Assembly: GCF_002869745.1 (NCBI RefSeq)
Contig: NZ_PNOS01000008.1
Location: 50,893 to 114,892 of the forward strand
Direction: 5' to 3'
From: Oceaniglobus roseus
GTDB lineage: Bacteria; Pseudomonadota; Alphaproteobacteria; Rhodobacterales; Rhodobacteraceae
Length of the DNA stretch: 64,000 nucleotides
Position 1 is the first letter of the stretch; each line of letters starts with the position of its first letter. Position numbers and translations under genes: made by a program. Below the pieces are notes generated by a model. It was given only the letters and a program-made list of their open reading frames with translations, was not told the DNA's origin and did no database searches. Shown one piece after another: positions 32,562 to 41,844 of the stretch.

Positions 32562-33329
32562 ATGGACGCGATCTTCAAGGCCCTGAACGACCCGACCCGC
32601 CGCGCGCTTCTCGATGCCCTGCGCGAACGGGACGGCCAGACCCTGACCGACCTCGAGGCGCGGCTGGAAATGTCCCGCTTCGGGGTGATGAAACACCTGA
32701 ACCTGCTGGAAGACGCCGGCCTGATCACGACGACGAAGAAGGGCCGGTTCAAGTACCACTACCTCAATGCCCTGCCCCTGCAGGAGGTCATCGACCGCTG
32801 GATCGAACCCCTGCTCGCCAAGCCCGCGGCGCGTGCCGTTCTCACCCTCAAGGCTCAACTCGAAGGAAATCTGCCAATGCCCCTCGACGCCGAAAAACCC
32901 TCCTACGTCATGTCCACCTACATCGACTGCACCCACGACGCGCTCTGGGATGCGCTGACGAAGGGCGATCTGATCTCGAAGTACCATTTCGTCTGCGAAA
33001 CCGTGCAAGGCGACTTCGCGGAAGGTCAGGACGTGAACTACCTCCTGCCGAACGGCGCGCCGATGCTGGTCATGCGGACCCTCCGCATCGATCCGAAGTC
33101 CCTCATCGAGGCCGAATTCCACCCCCGCTGGGGCGGCGACGAGACCCCCTCGCGCTTCGTGTACCTGGTCGAGCCGACGAAAAGCGGCATGAAGCTGACC
33201 GTCGAGCACTATGGCCTGACCCCCGCGCAGGGCGGCATCGCCGACGGCTGGACGCGCCTGCTGGCCGGCCTGAAGACCTTCCTCGAAACCGGCGCGGCTC
33301 ACCGCTTCGCCATGGAGGCGCAGGCATGA
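32562..33329 (+). CDS. ArsR-type HTH regulator fused to SRPBCC (AHSA1) domain
   Basis: This 255-aa fusion has an N-terminal winged helix (residues 1-90: MDAIFKALNDPTRRALLDAL, LEMSRFGVMKHLNLLEDAGL). A C-terminal SRPBCC/AHSA1 ligand-binding domain (about 105-250: STYIDCTHDALWDALT) follows. The combination suggests a repressor whose DNA binding responds to a hydrophobic ligand held by the SRPBCC cavity; no metal-binding cysteines are seen. It heads a three-gene operon with 4-nt overlaps. The ACGTTAC repeats in its own promoter are the likely operator. The divergent MFS-hydrolase operon may be a second target. Confidence 0.88.
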   Translation: MDAIFKALNDPTRRALLDALRERDGQTLTDLEARLEMSRFGVMKHLNLLEDAGLITTTKKGRFKYHYLNALPLQEVIDRWIEPLLAKPAARAVLTLKAQLEGNLPMPLDAEKPSYVMSTYIDCTHDALWDALTKGDLISKYHFVCETVQGDFAEGQDVNYLLPNGAPMLVMRTLRIDPKSLIEAEFHPRWGGDETPSRFVYLVEPTKSGMKLTVEHYGLTPAQGGIADGWTRLLAGLKTFLETGAAHRFAMEAQA

Positions 33330-33781
33330 GTGCGAAACCCGGCTTCGTCATGCAGACCTTCATCCGCTGCACCCAGGACGCCCTCTGGGACGCCCTGACC
33401 GATCCCGATCGGATGGGCGCCTGGCATTTCATGGCGCGCCGCGCCGAACTGGAGGGCGACACCTATGCACTCTACCTCGAGGGCGGCGCGCCGCTGTTCC
33501 GGATGAGGAAGATCGCCGACACCCCGAAGACCCGGATCGAGGCGACCTTCGAGCCGCAGTGGGAGGGCGGCGGCGCCCCCTCGCGCACCGTGTTCCTGAT
33601 CCGCCCCGAAGGCCCCTACTGCGCGCTGACGGTGGAACACTACGACCTGACCTTCCCCGTGGTCCCGACCGAAGGCGTTGCCGACGGCTGGTCCCGCTGG
33701 GCGGCGAGCCTCAAGACATGGCTCGAAACCGGCAGCGCGCTCAGGATGGCGATGCCCGCATCCGCGGAGGCCGGGGCATGA
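33326..33781 (+). CDS. SRPBCC (AHSA1) domain protein
   Basis: This 151-aa stand-alone SRPBCC protein is closely similar to the C-terminal domain of its upstream neighbour (for example TFIRCTQDALWDALT against YIDCTHDALWDALT), so it probably arose by duplication. Such domains bind lipophilic ligands or act as co-chaperone-like modules. No catalytic residues are recognisable. The start overlaps the previous stop (ATGA) and its own stop overlaps the MAPEG gene. It may deliver or sequester the ligand sensed by the regulator. Confidence 0.88.
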   Translation: MSAKPGFVMQTFIRCTQDALWDALTDPDRMGAWHFMARRAELEGDTYALYLEGGAPLFRMRKIADTPKTRIEATFEPQWEGGGAPSRTVFLIRPEGPYCALTVEHYDLTFPVVPTEGVADGWSRWAASLKTWLETGSALRMAMPASAEAGA

Positions 33782-34179
33782 CCGCCGAACTCGCCTGGCT
33801 CCTCGCCACCGCGCTCCTCGGCGCCTCGCTCTGGATCCCCTACATCGTCGGCGTCAACACCTCGCCCGTGGACACCACCGACTTCACGCGCCCCGCGGAC
33901 CCCGCCGTTCACGCCGCCTGGGTTCACCGCGCCTGGCGCGCCCATCTGAACCTTCTGGAACAGATGATGCCCTTCGCCGTGGTGGTTCTGATCGCCCACG
34001 CCGCGGGCGTGTCGAACGCCGTCACCGTCTGGACCTGCACCGCCTTCTTCTGGATCCGCGTGATCCACGCCGCGGGAATGATTTCGGGCCTCGCCGTCTT
34101 CCCGATCCGCCCGATCATCTTCACCCTCGGCTGGCTCTGCATCCTGATCCTCGCCCTGCAGGTGCTGCTGGCCGCGTGA
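33778..34179 (+). CDS. MAPEG family membrane protein
   Basis: This 133-aa protein has four predicted membrane segments (LAWLLATALLGASLWIPYIV, MMPFAVVVLIAHAAG, and two C-terminal ones). The MAPEG hallmark is HRAWRAHLNLLEQMMPFAVV. Eukaryotic MAPEG proteins handle glutathione conjugates or eicosanoids; bacterial members are mostly uncharacterised. Start 33778 is set by the 4-nt overlap with the SRPBCC gene. Together with two ligand-binding SRPBCC proteins this hints at a hydrophobic or electrophilic compound response operon. Confidence 0.88.
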   Translation: MTAELAWLLATALLGASLWIPYIVGVNTSPVDTTDFTRPADPAVHAAWVHRAWRAHLNLLEQMMPFAVVVLIAHAAGVSNAVTVWTCTAFFWIRVIHAAGMISGLAVFPIRPIIFTLGWLCILILALQVLLAA

Positions 34180-34230
34180 CGACGGCGGGACGCGGCGCAC
34201 ACACAGACCCGAAGGCCCGCGGGCGGGCGC

Positions 34231-34259
34231 TTGACACCCCGCCCGCACACGCCTACCCC
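34231..34259 (+). promoter_or_regulatory. Candidate promoter of thrS
   Basis: TTGACA (34231-34236) is followed after 17 nt by TACCCC (34254-34259), a good -35 with a weak -10, 60 nt before the thrS ATG. No T-box or other leader structure was recognised. Confidence 0.4.
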
Positions 34260-34318
34260 ATCGGCACTTTCCCGCAACCGGGCGCTTGGTAGGCGCCAAA
34301 CCGACGAGGCGGCCGACC

Positions 34319-36298
34319 ATGGCACAGATCTCCCTCACATTTCCCGACGGCAACTCCCGCTCCTTCGACGCGGGCGTGACCCCTGCCGAGGTCGCGGCCT
34401 CCATCTCGTCGTCGCTGGCGAAGAAGGCCATCTCGGCCCAGGTCGACGGCAGGCACTGGGATCTCGCCTGGCCGATCGAGCAGGACGCCGCCATCGCGAT
34501 CAACACCATGGCCGACGACGCCCCGGCGCTGGAGCTGATCCGCCACGACCTTGCCCACATCATGGCGCGCGCCGTGCAGGAGATCTGGCCCGAGGTGAAG
34601 GTCACCATCGGCCCGGTGCGCGATCACGGCTGGTTCTACGACTTCGACCGCGCCGAACCCTTCACGCCCGAGGACCTGGGCCGGATCGAGGCGAAGATGC
34701 GCGACATCATCAACGCCCGCGACCCCGTGAAGACCGAGATCTGGGAGCGCGACCGCGCCGTCGCCTACTACGAGGAGCGCGGCGAGCCCTTCAAGGTGGA
34801 GCTGATCGACCGCATTCCCGGCGACGAACCGCTGCGCATGTACTGGCACGGCCCCTGGCAGGACCTCTGCCGCGGCCCGCACCTCCAGCACACCGGGCAG
34901 GTGCCCGCCGACGCCTTCAAGCTGATGAACGTGGCCGGCGCCTACTGGCTGGGCGACAGCTCGCGCCCCATGCTGCAACGCATCTACGGCGTCGCCTTCC
35001 GGAACCGCAACGACCTGAAGGCCCACCTGACGATGCTGGAGGAGGCCGCGGCGCGCGACCACCGCAAGCTCGGCCGCGAGATGGACCTGTTCCACATGCA
35101 GGAGGAAGCGCCGGGCCAGGTCTTCTGGCACCCGAACGGCTGGACCATCTACACGACGCTCCAGGACTACATGCGCAGGAAGCAGCGCGCCGGCGGCTAC
35201 CGCGAGATCAACACGCCGCAGGTCGTGGACCGCAAGCTGTGGGAGGCCTCGGGCCACTGGGAGAAGTACCAGCACCACATGTTCATCGTCGAGGTCGACG
35301 AAAGCCGCGACGGCGAGAACGACGATGCCGCCGTGCGCGACAAGGCGCAGACCCGCATCAATGCGCTGAAGCCGATGAACTGCCCCTGCCACGTCCAGGT
35401 CTACAAGCAGGGCCTGAAGTCCTACCGCGACCTGCCGCTGCGGCTGGCCGAGTTCGGCTCCTGCGCGCGCTACGAACCCTCGGGCGCGCTGCACGGGATC
35501 ATGCGCGTGCGCGGCTTCACGCAGGACGACGCGCATATCTTCTGCACCGAGGAGCAGATCGAATCGGAATGCGCGCGGTTCATCGAGTACCTCGCCAACG
35601 TCTATGCCGAGCTCGGCTTTCCGACCTTCGAGATCAAGTTCGCCACCCGCCCGGAAAAGCGCGTCGGCACCGAGGAATCCTGGGACTACGTCGAGAACGC
35701 GCTGGAACAGGCGATCCGCAAGACGGGCCGCACCTATACGCTGGAAGCGGGCGACGGCGCCTTCTATGGCCCCAAGCTGGACTTCTACCTGACCGACGCG
35801 ATCGGCCGGGTCTGGCAGTGCGGCACCTTCCAGGTGGACCCGAACCTGCCCGAGCGGCTGGACGCCGAATACGTCGGCGCCGACGGCGACCGGCACCGCC
35901 CGTTCATGCTGCACCGCGCCTGCCTCGGCTCGTTCGAGCGGTTCATCGGCATCCTGATCGAGGACAGCGCGGGCCGTCTGCCCTTCTGGCTGGCCCCCCG
36001 GCAGGTCGTCGTCGCCTCCATCGTCTCGGACGCGAACGACTACGTGGCCGAGGTCGTCGCGGCCCTGAACGCGAAGGGTGTGCGGGCCGAGGCCGACACG
36101 CGGAACGAGAAGATCAACTACAAGGTCCGCGAACACTCGCTGGGCAAGGTTCCCGCGATCCTCGCCATCGGCGCGCGCGAGGTGGAGGAGCGCACCGTGT
36201 CGCTGCGCCGCCTCGGCGAGAAGCAGAGCCGCTTGCTGTCGCTCGACGAGGTGGTGGCCGAGCTGGCCGCGGAAGCCTGCCCGCCGGACATGCGCTGA
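34319..36298 (+). CDS. thrS: Threonyl-tRNA synthetase
   Basis: This 659-aa class II aminoacyl-tRNA synthetase charges tRNA-Thr. Domains in order: TGS (about 1-65), editing domain with [11 protein letters not shown] and the later [13 protein letters not shown], catalytic core from about 240, and anticodon-binding domain at the C-terminus. Zinc ligands are in [11 protein letters not shown], the histidine of [20 protein letters not shown], and [11 protein letters not shown]. The start at 34319 ([11 protein letters not shown]) opens the TGS strand; an upstream ATG at 34286 would add 11 residues. Length is as expected. It ends in a strong hairpin terminator. Confidence 0.97.
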   Translation: MAQISLTFPDGNSRSFDAGVTPAEVAASISSSLAKKAISAQVDGRHWDLAWPIEQDAAIAINTMADDAPALELIRHDLAHIMARAVQEIWPEVKVTIGPVRDHGWFYDFDRAEPFTPEDLGRIEAKMRDIINARDPVKTEIWERDRAVAYYEERGEPFKVELIDRIPGDEPLRMYWHGPWQDLCRGPHLQHTGQVPADAFKLMNVAGAYWLGDSSRPMLQRIYGVAFRNRNDLKAHLTMLEEAAARDHRKLGREMDLFHMQEEAPGQVFWHPNGWTIYTTLQDYMRRKQRAGGYREINTPQVVDRKLWEASGHWEKYQHHMFIVEVDESRDGENDDAAVRDKAQTRINALKPMNCPCHVQVYKQGLKSYRDLPLRLAEFGSCARYEPSGALHGIMRVRGFTQDDAHIFCTEEQIESECARFIEYLANVYAELGFPTFEIKFATRPEKRVGTEESWDYVENALEQAIRKTGRTYTLEAGDGAFYGPKLDFYLTDAIGRVWQCGTFQVDPNLPERLDAEYVGADGDRHRPFMLHRACLGSFERFIGILIEDSAGRLPFWLAPRQVVVASIVSDANDYVAEVVAALNAKGVRAEADTRNEKINYKVREHSLGKVPAILAIGAREVEERTVSLRRLGEKQSRLLSLDEVVAELAAEACPPDMR

Positions 36299-36308
36299 CG
36301 CTGCGGCG

Positions 36309-36349
36309 GATGCGGCGGGCCATCCGGACCCGCCGCATCTGCCTGTTTT
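36309..36349 (+). terminator. Intrinsic terminator of thrS
   Basis: GATGCGGCGGG (36309-36319) and CCCGCCGCATC (36329-36339) form a perfect 11-bp stem with a 9-nt loop, then TGCCTGTTTT. It starts 11 nt past the thrS stop. Confidence 0.85.
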
Positions 36350-36432
36350 GTCGACATCTCACGCCCGCGTTATCACGCTGCGGTGGTGTCATGAGAGTTT
36401 CACTTGCCTTTTGCGCCCATGCTTTCAAAGAT
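36348..36432 (+). promoter_or_regulatory. Candidate promoters and long leader of the cold-shock gene
   Basis: Two possible sigma-70 promoters are TTGTCG-N17-TATCAC (36348-36353, 36371-36376) and TTGCCT-N17-AAAGAT (36404-36409, 36427-36432). They would give leaders of about 175 or 120 nt before the ATG. Long structured leaders are typical of cspA-type genes. The first promoter begins inside the T-run of the thrS terminator. Confidence 0.4.
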
Positions 36433-36557
36433 TTCGGGCGTGACAACCGACCTTCGCCGACCAAAGCGCCCTCAGGGGCAGCCACACGATCCTGAAGACC
36501 CCGGCTGCTCACCCCGCCACGCTTCCGCGGGCGGGTCACGACTGAGGAGAGAGAGAC

Positions 36558-36764
36558 ATGCCTACCGGAACCGTCAAGTGGTTCAACACGACCAAGGGCT
36601 ACGGCTTCATCGCGCCGGACAGCGGCGGCAAGGACATCTTCGTGCACATCTCGGCGGTCGAACGGGCCGGGATGACCGGCCTCGCCGACAACCAGAAGGT
36701 CCGCTACGAACTGATCGAGGGGCGGGACGGGCGCCAGTCCGCGGGCGACCTTTCGGCGATCTGA
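36558..36764 (+). CDS. CspA-family cold-shock protein
   Basis: This 68-aa single-strand nucleic-acid binding protein has the OB-fold motifs RNP1 (KGYGFI, about 14-19) and RNP2 (DIFVHIS, about 27-33). It opens MPTGTVKWFNTTKG as in the family and should melt mRNA structure at low temperature or act generally as an RNA chaperone. The ribosome site GAGGAGAG precedes the ATG. It has no co-directional neighbour and converges on the end of the T6SS operon. Confidence 0.95.
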   Translation: MPTGTVKWFNTTKGYGFIAPDSGGKDIFVHISAVERAGMTGLADNQKVRYELIEGRDGRQSAGDLSAI

Positions 36765-36851
36765 CACACCACATCCCGCGCCGCTGACCCGCACGCGGGG
36801 CGCCGGGCCGTCACGGTGCGGCGCCTTGCCCGCGACGGCGCCGCCGCGCCC

Positions 36852-37565
36852 CTAGACGACGTCGACGACGACGAGCGAGATGTTGTCCTGTCCGCCGCCG
36901 TCGAGCGCGATCTTCAGAAGCTTGTCGCCCACCGTCTCGATCGGCGTGCCGACCACGGCCCGGCGCAGGGTCTCGAACCCCGCGTACTTGTTCAGCCCGT
37001 CCGAACACAGCAGGAACCGGTCCCCCGTCCGCACCTCGCCGTGGATCTTCTCCAGCCCCGGCACATCGCCGACGCCGATGGCGCGGGTGATGGCGTTCGA
37101 CTGCGGGTGCTGCTCGGCCTCGTCCCAGGACATGCGGCCGTTCTTCACGAACTCGGCCACCACCGAGTGATCCGTGGTCAGAAGCTCGATCCCGCCGTCG
37201 CGGAAGCGATAGAGGCGGCTGTCACCGGCCCAGAAGGCGGCGAAGTGCCGCTCGGACAGGATCAGCGACACGACGGCCGCCCCCACCGTCGCCCCGCCGC
37301 GGCGCGCCGCCTCGGCCAGGATCGCCGTGTGGGCCGCCTCCAGCGCCGCCCGCAGCGCCTGCATCCGCTCGGCCGGGGCCAGGTCGGGCGCCATCGCCGC
37401 CACCTGCTCGACGACGGTCTGGCTGGCGAAGTCGCCGGCCTCGTGGCCGCCCATGCCGTCGGCGACCAGGAAGATGTTCTGGTCGGGCAGCGACAGCACC
37501 GCGTCCTCGTTGATCTTGCGCACCCGCCCGACATGGGTGCGCGCCGTGTGCCGGATCTGGGTCAT
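36852..37565 (-). CDS. PP2C-family Ser/Thr protein phosphatase of the T6SS (PppA type)
   Basis: This 237-aa metal-dependent phosphatase has motifs NEDAVL, VADGMGGH, GDSRLYRF and DNISLVVVDV, with the aspartates that bind two Mn/Mg ions. In T6SS clusters PppA opposes the kinase PpkA to control assembly through phosphorylation of FHA-type proteins; here an FHA protein (44651-46159) is in the same operon. The start at 37565 (MTQIRHTARTHVGRV) overlaps the tagF stop by 4 nt. It is the last gene of the operon. No complete kinase gene is in the window; a possible kinase C-terminus lies at the right edge. Confidence 0.9.
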   Translation of the reverse strand: MTQIRHTARTHVGRVRKINEDAVLSLPDQNIFLVADGMGGHEAGDFASQTVVEQVAAMAPDLAPAERMQALRAALEAAHTAILAEAARRGGATVGAAVVSLILSERHFAAFWAGDSRLYRFRDGGIELLTTDHSVVAEFVKNGRMSWDEAEQHPQSNAITRAIGVGDVPGLEKIHGEVRTGDRFLLCSDGLNKYAGFETLRRAVVGTPIETVGDKLLKIALDGGGQDNISLVVVDVV

Positions 37566-38242
37566 GCCACCGCTCCCGCCTGCCAGATGGGGGCGTCGCT
37601 GTTGAACAGCCCCGTGATTTCCTCGCCCCGCGGCAGGCCCTCGCAGACCAGAAGCCGCGTGTCCTGCGCCAGGTGCGCGCTCCAGACTCCCGGCGCGCGG
37701 AAGCTTGCGGTCAGCGTCCGCGCGCCGCACAGCCCCACCGGGTCGTCGCCGCTGTCCATCCGCGCGACGAGGCTGCGCGCCGCCGCGACGCTGCGGATGC
37801 GGATGCGGGTGCAGGGCTCGACCGGGCGCAGGCTGGCCAGCTGCTGGCGCAGACGCTCGAGCGGCATGTCGTCCAGCACCGCCAGCGCGATCGCCTCGAG
37901 CTGCTCGAAGGTGTGGCGGGCCTCGAAATGCAGCTGCGCCACCGGCTGCGGCGACAGGAGCGGCGCGGCGAGCGTCAGCGGGAACTGCCGCCCCACCCGG
38001 TCGAGCGAGGGCATCATCACGCCGATCATCCCGGTCTGCCCCGCCTGTCCCGACGACAGCGTGAAGCGCCAGATCGGCGCGGCGAAATAGCAGTCCTGCC
38101 AGCCGCCGCCCAGCTGGCCGCGCGCCTGCGACATCGCCTCCTGCAGCCAGCGGTCCCAGGCCAGAAGGAACGGCTGGGCCAGCCCGTAACGGATGAAGTC
38201 TCCGGTCGCCGGGATCTTTCCGAAGGCGCCGAACCCCGCCAT
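37562..38242 (-). CDS. tagF: T6SS-associated protein TagF
   Basis: This 226-aa cytoplasmic protein of the TagF (ImpM) family opens with GFGAFGKIPATGDFIRYGL, the diagnostic N-terminus (xGKxPxxGDFxR). SGQAGQTGMIGVMMPSLDRVGRQFPLT follows. In other species TagF represses T6SS assembly post-translationally and is overcome by phosphorylation signalling. Its position between tssM and the phosphatase gene fits. It is separated by 2 nt from tssM and overlaps the phosphatase gene by 4 nt. Confidence 0.9.
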   Translation of the reverse strand: MAGFGAFGKIPATGDFIRYGLAQPFLLAWDRWLQEAMSQARGQLGGGWQDCYFAAPIWRFTLSSGQAGQTGMIGVMMPSLDRVGRQFPLTLAAPLLSPQPVAQLHFEARHTFEQLEAIALAVLDDMPLERLRQQLASLRPVEPCTRIRIRSVAAARSLVARMDSGDDPVGLCGARTLTASFRAPGVWSAHLAQDTRLLVCEGLPRGEEITGLFNSDAPIWQAGAVA

Positions 38243-38244
38243 CG

Positions 38245-41200
38245 TCAGAAGGTCGCCGGGCAGCTGAAGTCGGACAGGGCCGAGAGCGAGAACGGGTTCA
38301 GCACGGATGCCGACTGCATCAGGAAGATCGCGAGCCGTCCGCCGACCCGGAAGAAGATCTTCTTGCGGTCAGAGGCCGAGGTGTTGCGGATCTCGGCCGC
38401 GTCGAGCAGCCGGAACCAGGCCCAGGGCCCGTCGAAGCTGAGCGTGCTTTCCGCCGTCGCCGCGGGCGGCACGAAGTTCACCCGGGCCGAGCCCACGGGC
38501 CCCGGCCAGGTGATCGCCGCCGGACGCGGCTGCACGCTGCCCTGCTGGAAGCCGATCTGCTGGCCGTCGATTTCCAGCACGATCACCTGCGCCTGCGGAT
38601 CCAGCGCCTCGGGCGTGATCTGGAACCGCACCTGCGGCGTGCCCTGCCCGGCGAAGAAGGCGTCGCGGATGTCGGCGGCGTTCTGCATCTGCAGGATCGA
38701 CTGCGGCGAGATCCCGAGATCGGTGTCATTCAGCGGCTTCAGCGTCCAGGGCCGGGTGCGGGTGTCGACGAACTTGGCCAGGTTGTCGTTGAAGAAGTTG
38801 TCGATCAGCCCCTGCGGCGCGAAGAGCCGAGTGAAGTCCTGGATCGACACGTCCGCCTGTGCGCGCCGGTTGAAGGGATAGGCGTTGGCCGTCACCTGCG
38901 AACAGAGCGGCAGCACGTTCGCCTCCCAGGCCGCGCTGATCGACGAGCGGGTGTTGCCCGCCGTCACGCCCGAGGACCCGGCCGCGATCTGCTTGCCCCA
39001 GCGTTGCAGCGGGCCGGGCGTGTCGGCCACCGCCTGCTGGAACCGGGCCAGCGCCGCGCTGTTGCCCTGCGGCGCGGCGGGGTTCAGCCCGCCGCTGATG
39101 TTCAGCTGATTCAGCTCGTTGAACACCTCCAGCAGGATGTTCATCAGCGCGTCCAGTTGCGAGGGCTGGCCGTCCTTCTGTTCGACCAGCTTGTGCAGCC
39201 ATTCGAACCGGTCGGTCACGAACTGTCCCGGCGGCGGCGGCAGCCCGCCCCCCGCGCTGCCCGAGGGCGCGTTGGCCATCGCCTGCAGGAAGATCCGCGC
39301 CGAGGGCGACAGCTTGCGGTTGGCCTCGCGCCCGGTGATCTTGGCAAGCCCCTCGGCCGCACCGCCCGCGGCTCCCGCGGCGGCGGTCGGATCGTCCTCC
39401 TCGGGGATGGCCGTGAGGTCCGTCTCCTTCGCCACCGCCTTCAGGATGTTGACGATGGGCGAGGTCGGCCCCGACAGCACGTTCAGCACCTCCACCGCGT
39501 CGGCGAGGTTGCGGAGCGGCTTGATGTCGATGTCCGCCAGCAGCTGGTCGTACTTCAGCGTGTAGTCGGTGTAGTAAAGGTCGAGCACGTCGCGGCTGAG
39601 GGCCAGCAGCGCCGCCTCGTTGTTCTCGATCTGCCCCTTCGGCCCCAGCACGAAGCTTTCCCGCGCGATCTGCGCGGCGACGCCCAGCGCCTTGTCGAGG
39701 AACACCTGGTTGAAGCCGTCGTAGGTGAAGATCCCCTCGATCCCCTCGCTCAGATCCTTGCCGGACGAGCGCACCATGGCGCGGCTCAGGGTCGGCCCGC
39801 CGATGTCGGTCAGGCGGAACTGCGGCAGAGCCGTCGCCTCGGGCGAGTTGATGATCCCGTTGTAGACCCGCTGCGCCTGCGGCATGCGGGTCAGGATGTC
39901 GCGCACCTGCTCGACCAGGTCGCCGTTGGTCTCGATCCTGTCCATCGGCTGGCTCAGCAGCGCGTCGAGGTGCGCGGCAAGATCCGCCCTCAGCGCATCG
40001 CGCCCCGGCCCCGGGAACGAAAGCTCCCAATCGAGGGCGGCCCATTCCTTGACGATGTCCGCGTTCATCGGCCCGACGAGCCCGAGCATCAGGTAGATCT
40101 TCAGCGCCTCGTAGAGCAGATCGGGGTTGTTGATGTTGGCCTGCATCTGCTCTTCCAGACGCAGCATCAGGCGCGGCAGCAGCATCTGGTTCAGCGCGGC
40201 GCGGTACGAAAGCACCGCCTCGTTCCCCAGCACGTCGCCGGTGTAGAGGCCCCAGCCCAGCGTCGTGCCCGCGCCGGGATCCGCCTGATCCGGTAACTCG
40301 CGCAGGATGTTCAGCGCGGGCACGATCAGCGGCAGGTCGGTGTCCTTGATCGGGCTGCCCGGGATCTGCTCGGCCAGCGCGCGGTACTCGGCGACCTTCT
40401 GGCTGACGTCCGCCGCAAGCGCCTCGTTCCCGAGATAGCTGCGGGTCCAGAGCGCGCCGGTGGCCACCGCGATCAGCACCGTCGCCGCCAGCGCCCCCCA
40501 CTTGGTGATGCGATAGCGGCGTTCCACCTTGTCGTCCGCCGAGACCAGCCCGCTTTCGCGGAAGATCACCCCGTTGAACAGCCGCGTCAGGAAGTACGAC
40601 CGCCCGGCCCCCTGCCCGCTGCCGATGGCCTGCCGCCCGATGCCGAAGGTGCGCGCCATGCCCATCATCAGCCGGTCGATCGGCGTCCCTTCCTGCGTGC
40701 CGGAGGTGAAATAGACCCCGCGGAGCACGTGGCGGTGCTCGTACCGGTTGTCCTGGAACAGCTCGCCCAGGAACTCCCGCGCGACCGAGCGGACCGAGGC
40801 CACCTGCCCCGGAAAGCCCGCGATGAGCGAGCGGCGCTGCGGATCGGTCTCGGCCTGCATCCGCTCGACCGACTGCATGTTCAGCCGGTCGACCAGCGCG
40901 CCGTATTCCTGATCGAACTGCGCCAAGGGCGAGGCCTCGCCGCGCAGGGGCAGCAGCGGCAGGGTGAAGCCCCAGACCTGGCCGCGATCCTCCTTGCCGA
41001 GGTTGTCGAAGAACTCGGAGAAGCCCGCCAGCAGGTCGGCCTTGGTGAACAGCACGTAGACCGGGAAGCGCACGCCCAGTCTTTCCCGCAGCTCGTGCAG
41101 GCGGCGCCGGATGGCCGAGGCATGGGCCTTCTGCGCCGTCTCGTCCTGCATCGACAGGTCCGAGAGCGAAATCGCGACGATGGCGCCGTTGATCGGCTGG

Positions 41201-41844
41201 CGCTTCCGGTGCTTCTTCAGGATCCCGAGGAAGCCGAGCCAGGCGGCATTGTCCGCCACCGCGTCGCTTTCCTGCGTGGTATAGCGGCCTGCCGTGTCCA
41301 CCAGCACCGCGCCGTCGGTGAACCACCAGTCGCAGTTGCGGGTGCCGCCGACGCCGCCGATGGCCGCCTTGCCCATCTCGTCGGCCAGCGGGAACTGGAG
41401 GCCGGAGTTGACGAGGGCCGTCGTCTTGCCCGCGCCGGGCGGGCCGATGATGATGTACCAGGGCAGTTCGTAGAGATGCCGCCGCCCCAGCTTCGACTTC
41501 CGCAGCTTCAGCATCGCCGCGCGCAGCTTCTCGCGCATCTCGCCAAGCTCCGCCGTCACCACCTCGCCACCGTCGTCGGCCGACAGCGGCTCGACGCTGG
41601 CGACGATGTCTTCGGCCAGCTCCCTGTCCTTCTTCTGGCGGCGCAGCAGGAGGACCAGGATCACGATCAGCGCGACGATCCAGATCACGCCGACGCCCAC
41701 CACCTTGCCGACCAGCGTGTCGAAGGGCCGCGCCTCGCCGAAGCCGAGGAAGCCGCCGAAGAACCACAGGCACAGCGACAGGATCAGCGAGACGATGATC
41801 GTCAGCCCGACCCCCGAGAACAGCGCGCGCAGGATCTTCCTCAT
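38245..41844 (-). CDS. tssM: T6SS inner-membrane complex protein TssM (IcmF)
   Basis: This 1199-aa core membrane-complex protein has two N-terminal membrane segments (about 14-35 and 48-67), then a cytoplasmic NTPase-like domain with Walker A GPPGAGKTT at residues 134-142. A third segment (ALAATVLIAVATGALWTRSY, about 450) and a long periplasmic region rich in IcmF-type helices follow, ending in the TssM C-terminal domain. With TssL it forms the trans-envelope channel base; TssJ normally contacts the C-terminus but no tssJ is seen here. The start overlaps the tssL stop by 4 nt. Length is at the usual family value. Confidence 0.95.
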   Translation of the reverse strand: MRKILRALFSGVGLTIIVSLILSLCLWFFGGFLGFGEARPFDTLVGKVVGVGVIWIVALIVILVLLLRRQKKDRELAEDIVASVEPLSADDGGEVVTAELGEMREKLRAAMLKLRKSKLGRRHLYELPWYIIIGPPGAGKTTALVNSGLQFPLADEMGKAAIGGVGGTRNCDWWFTDGAVLVDTAGRYTTQESDAVADNAAWLGFLGILKKHRKRQPINGAIVAISLSDLSMQDETAQKAHASAIRRRLHELRERLGVRFPVYVLFTKADLLAGFSEFFDNLGKEDRGQVWGFTLPLLPLRGEASPLAQFDQEYGALVDRLNMQSVERMQAETDPQRRSLIAGFPGQVASVRSVAREFLGELFQDNRYEHRHVLRGVYFTSGTQEGTPIDRLMMGMARTFGIGRQAIGSGQGAGRSYFLTRLFNGVIFRESGLVSADDKVERRYRITKWGALAATVLIAVATGALWTRSYLGNEALAADVSQKVAEYRALAEQIPGSPIKDTDLPLIVPALNILRELPDQADPGAGTTLGWGLYTGDVLGNEAVLSYRAALNQMLLPRLMLRLEEQMQANINNPDLLYEALKIYLMLGLVGPMNADIVKEWAALDWELSFPGPGRDALRADLAAHLDALLSQPMDRIETNGDLVEQVRDILTRMPQAQRVYNGIINSPEATALPQFRLTDIGGPTLSRAMVRSSGKDLSEGIEGIFTYDGFNQVFLDKALGVAAQIARESFVLGPKGQIENNEAALLALSRDVLDLYYTDYTLKYDQLLADIDIKPLRNLADAVEVLNVLSGPTSPIVNILKAVAKETDLTAIPEEDDPTAAAGAAGGAAEGLAKITGREANRKLSPSARIFLQAMANAPSGSAGGGLPPPPGQFVTDRFEWLHKLVEQKDGQPSQLDALMNILLEVFNELNQLNISGGLNPAAPQGNSAALARFQQAVADTPGPLQRWGKQIAAGSSGVTAGNTRSSISAAWEANVLPLCSQVTANAYPFNRRAQADVSIQDFTRLFAPQGLIDNFFNDNLAKFVDTRTRPWTLKPLNDTDLGISPQSILQMQNAADIRDAFFAGQGTPQVRFQITPEALDPQAQVIVLEIDGQQIGFQQGSVQPRPAAITWPGPVGSARVNFVPPAATAESTLSFDGPWAWFRLLDAAEIRNTSASDRKKIFFRVGGRLAIFLMQSASVLNPFSLSALSDFSCPATF

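Noticed and set aside
38726..41773. Long alternative frame inside tssM
   Set aside because: Same strand but shifted; its translation is Arg/Gly/Ala-rich without domain motifs, while the tssM frame has Walker A and membrane segments.
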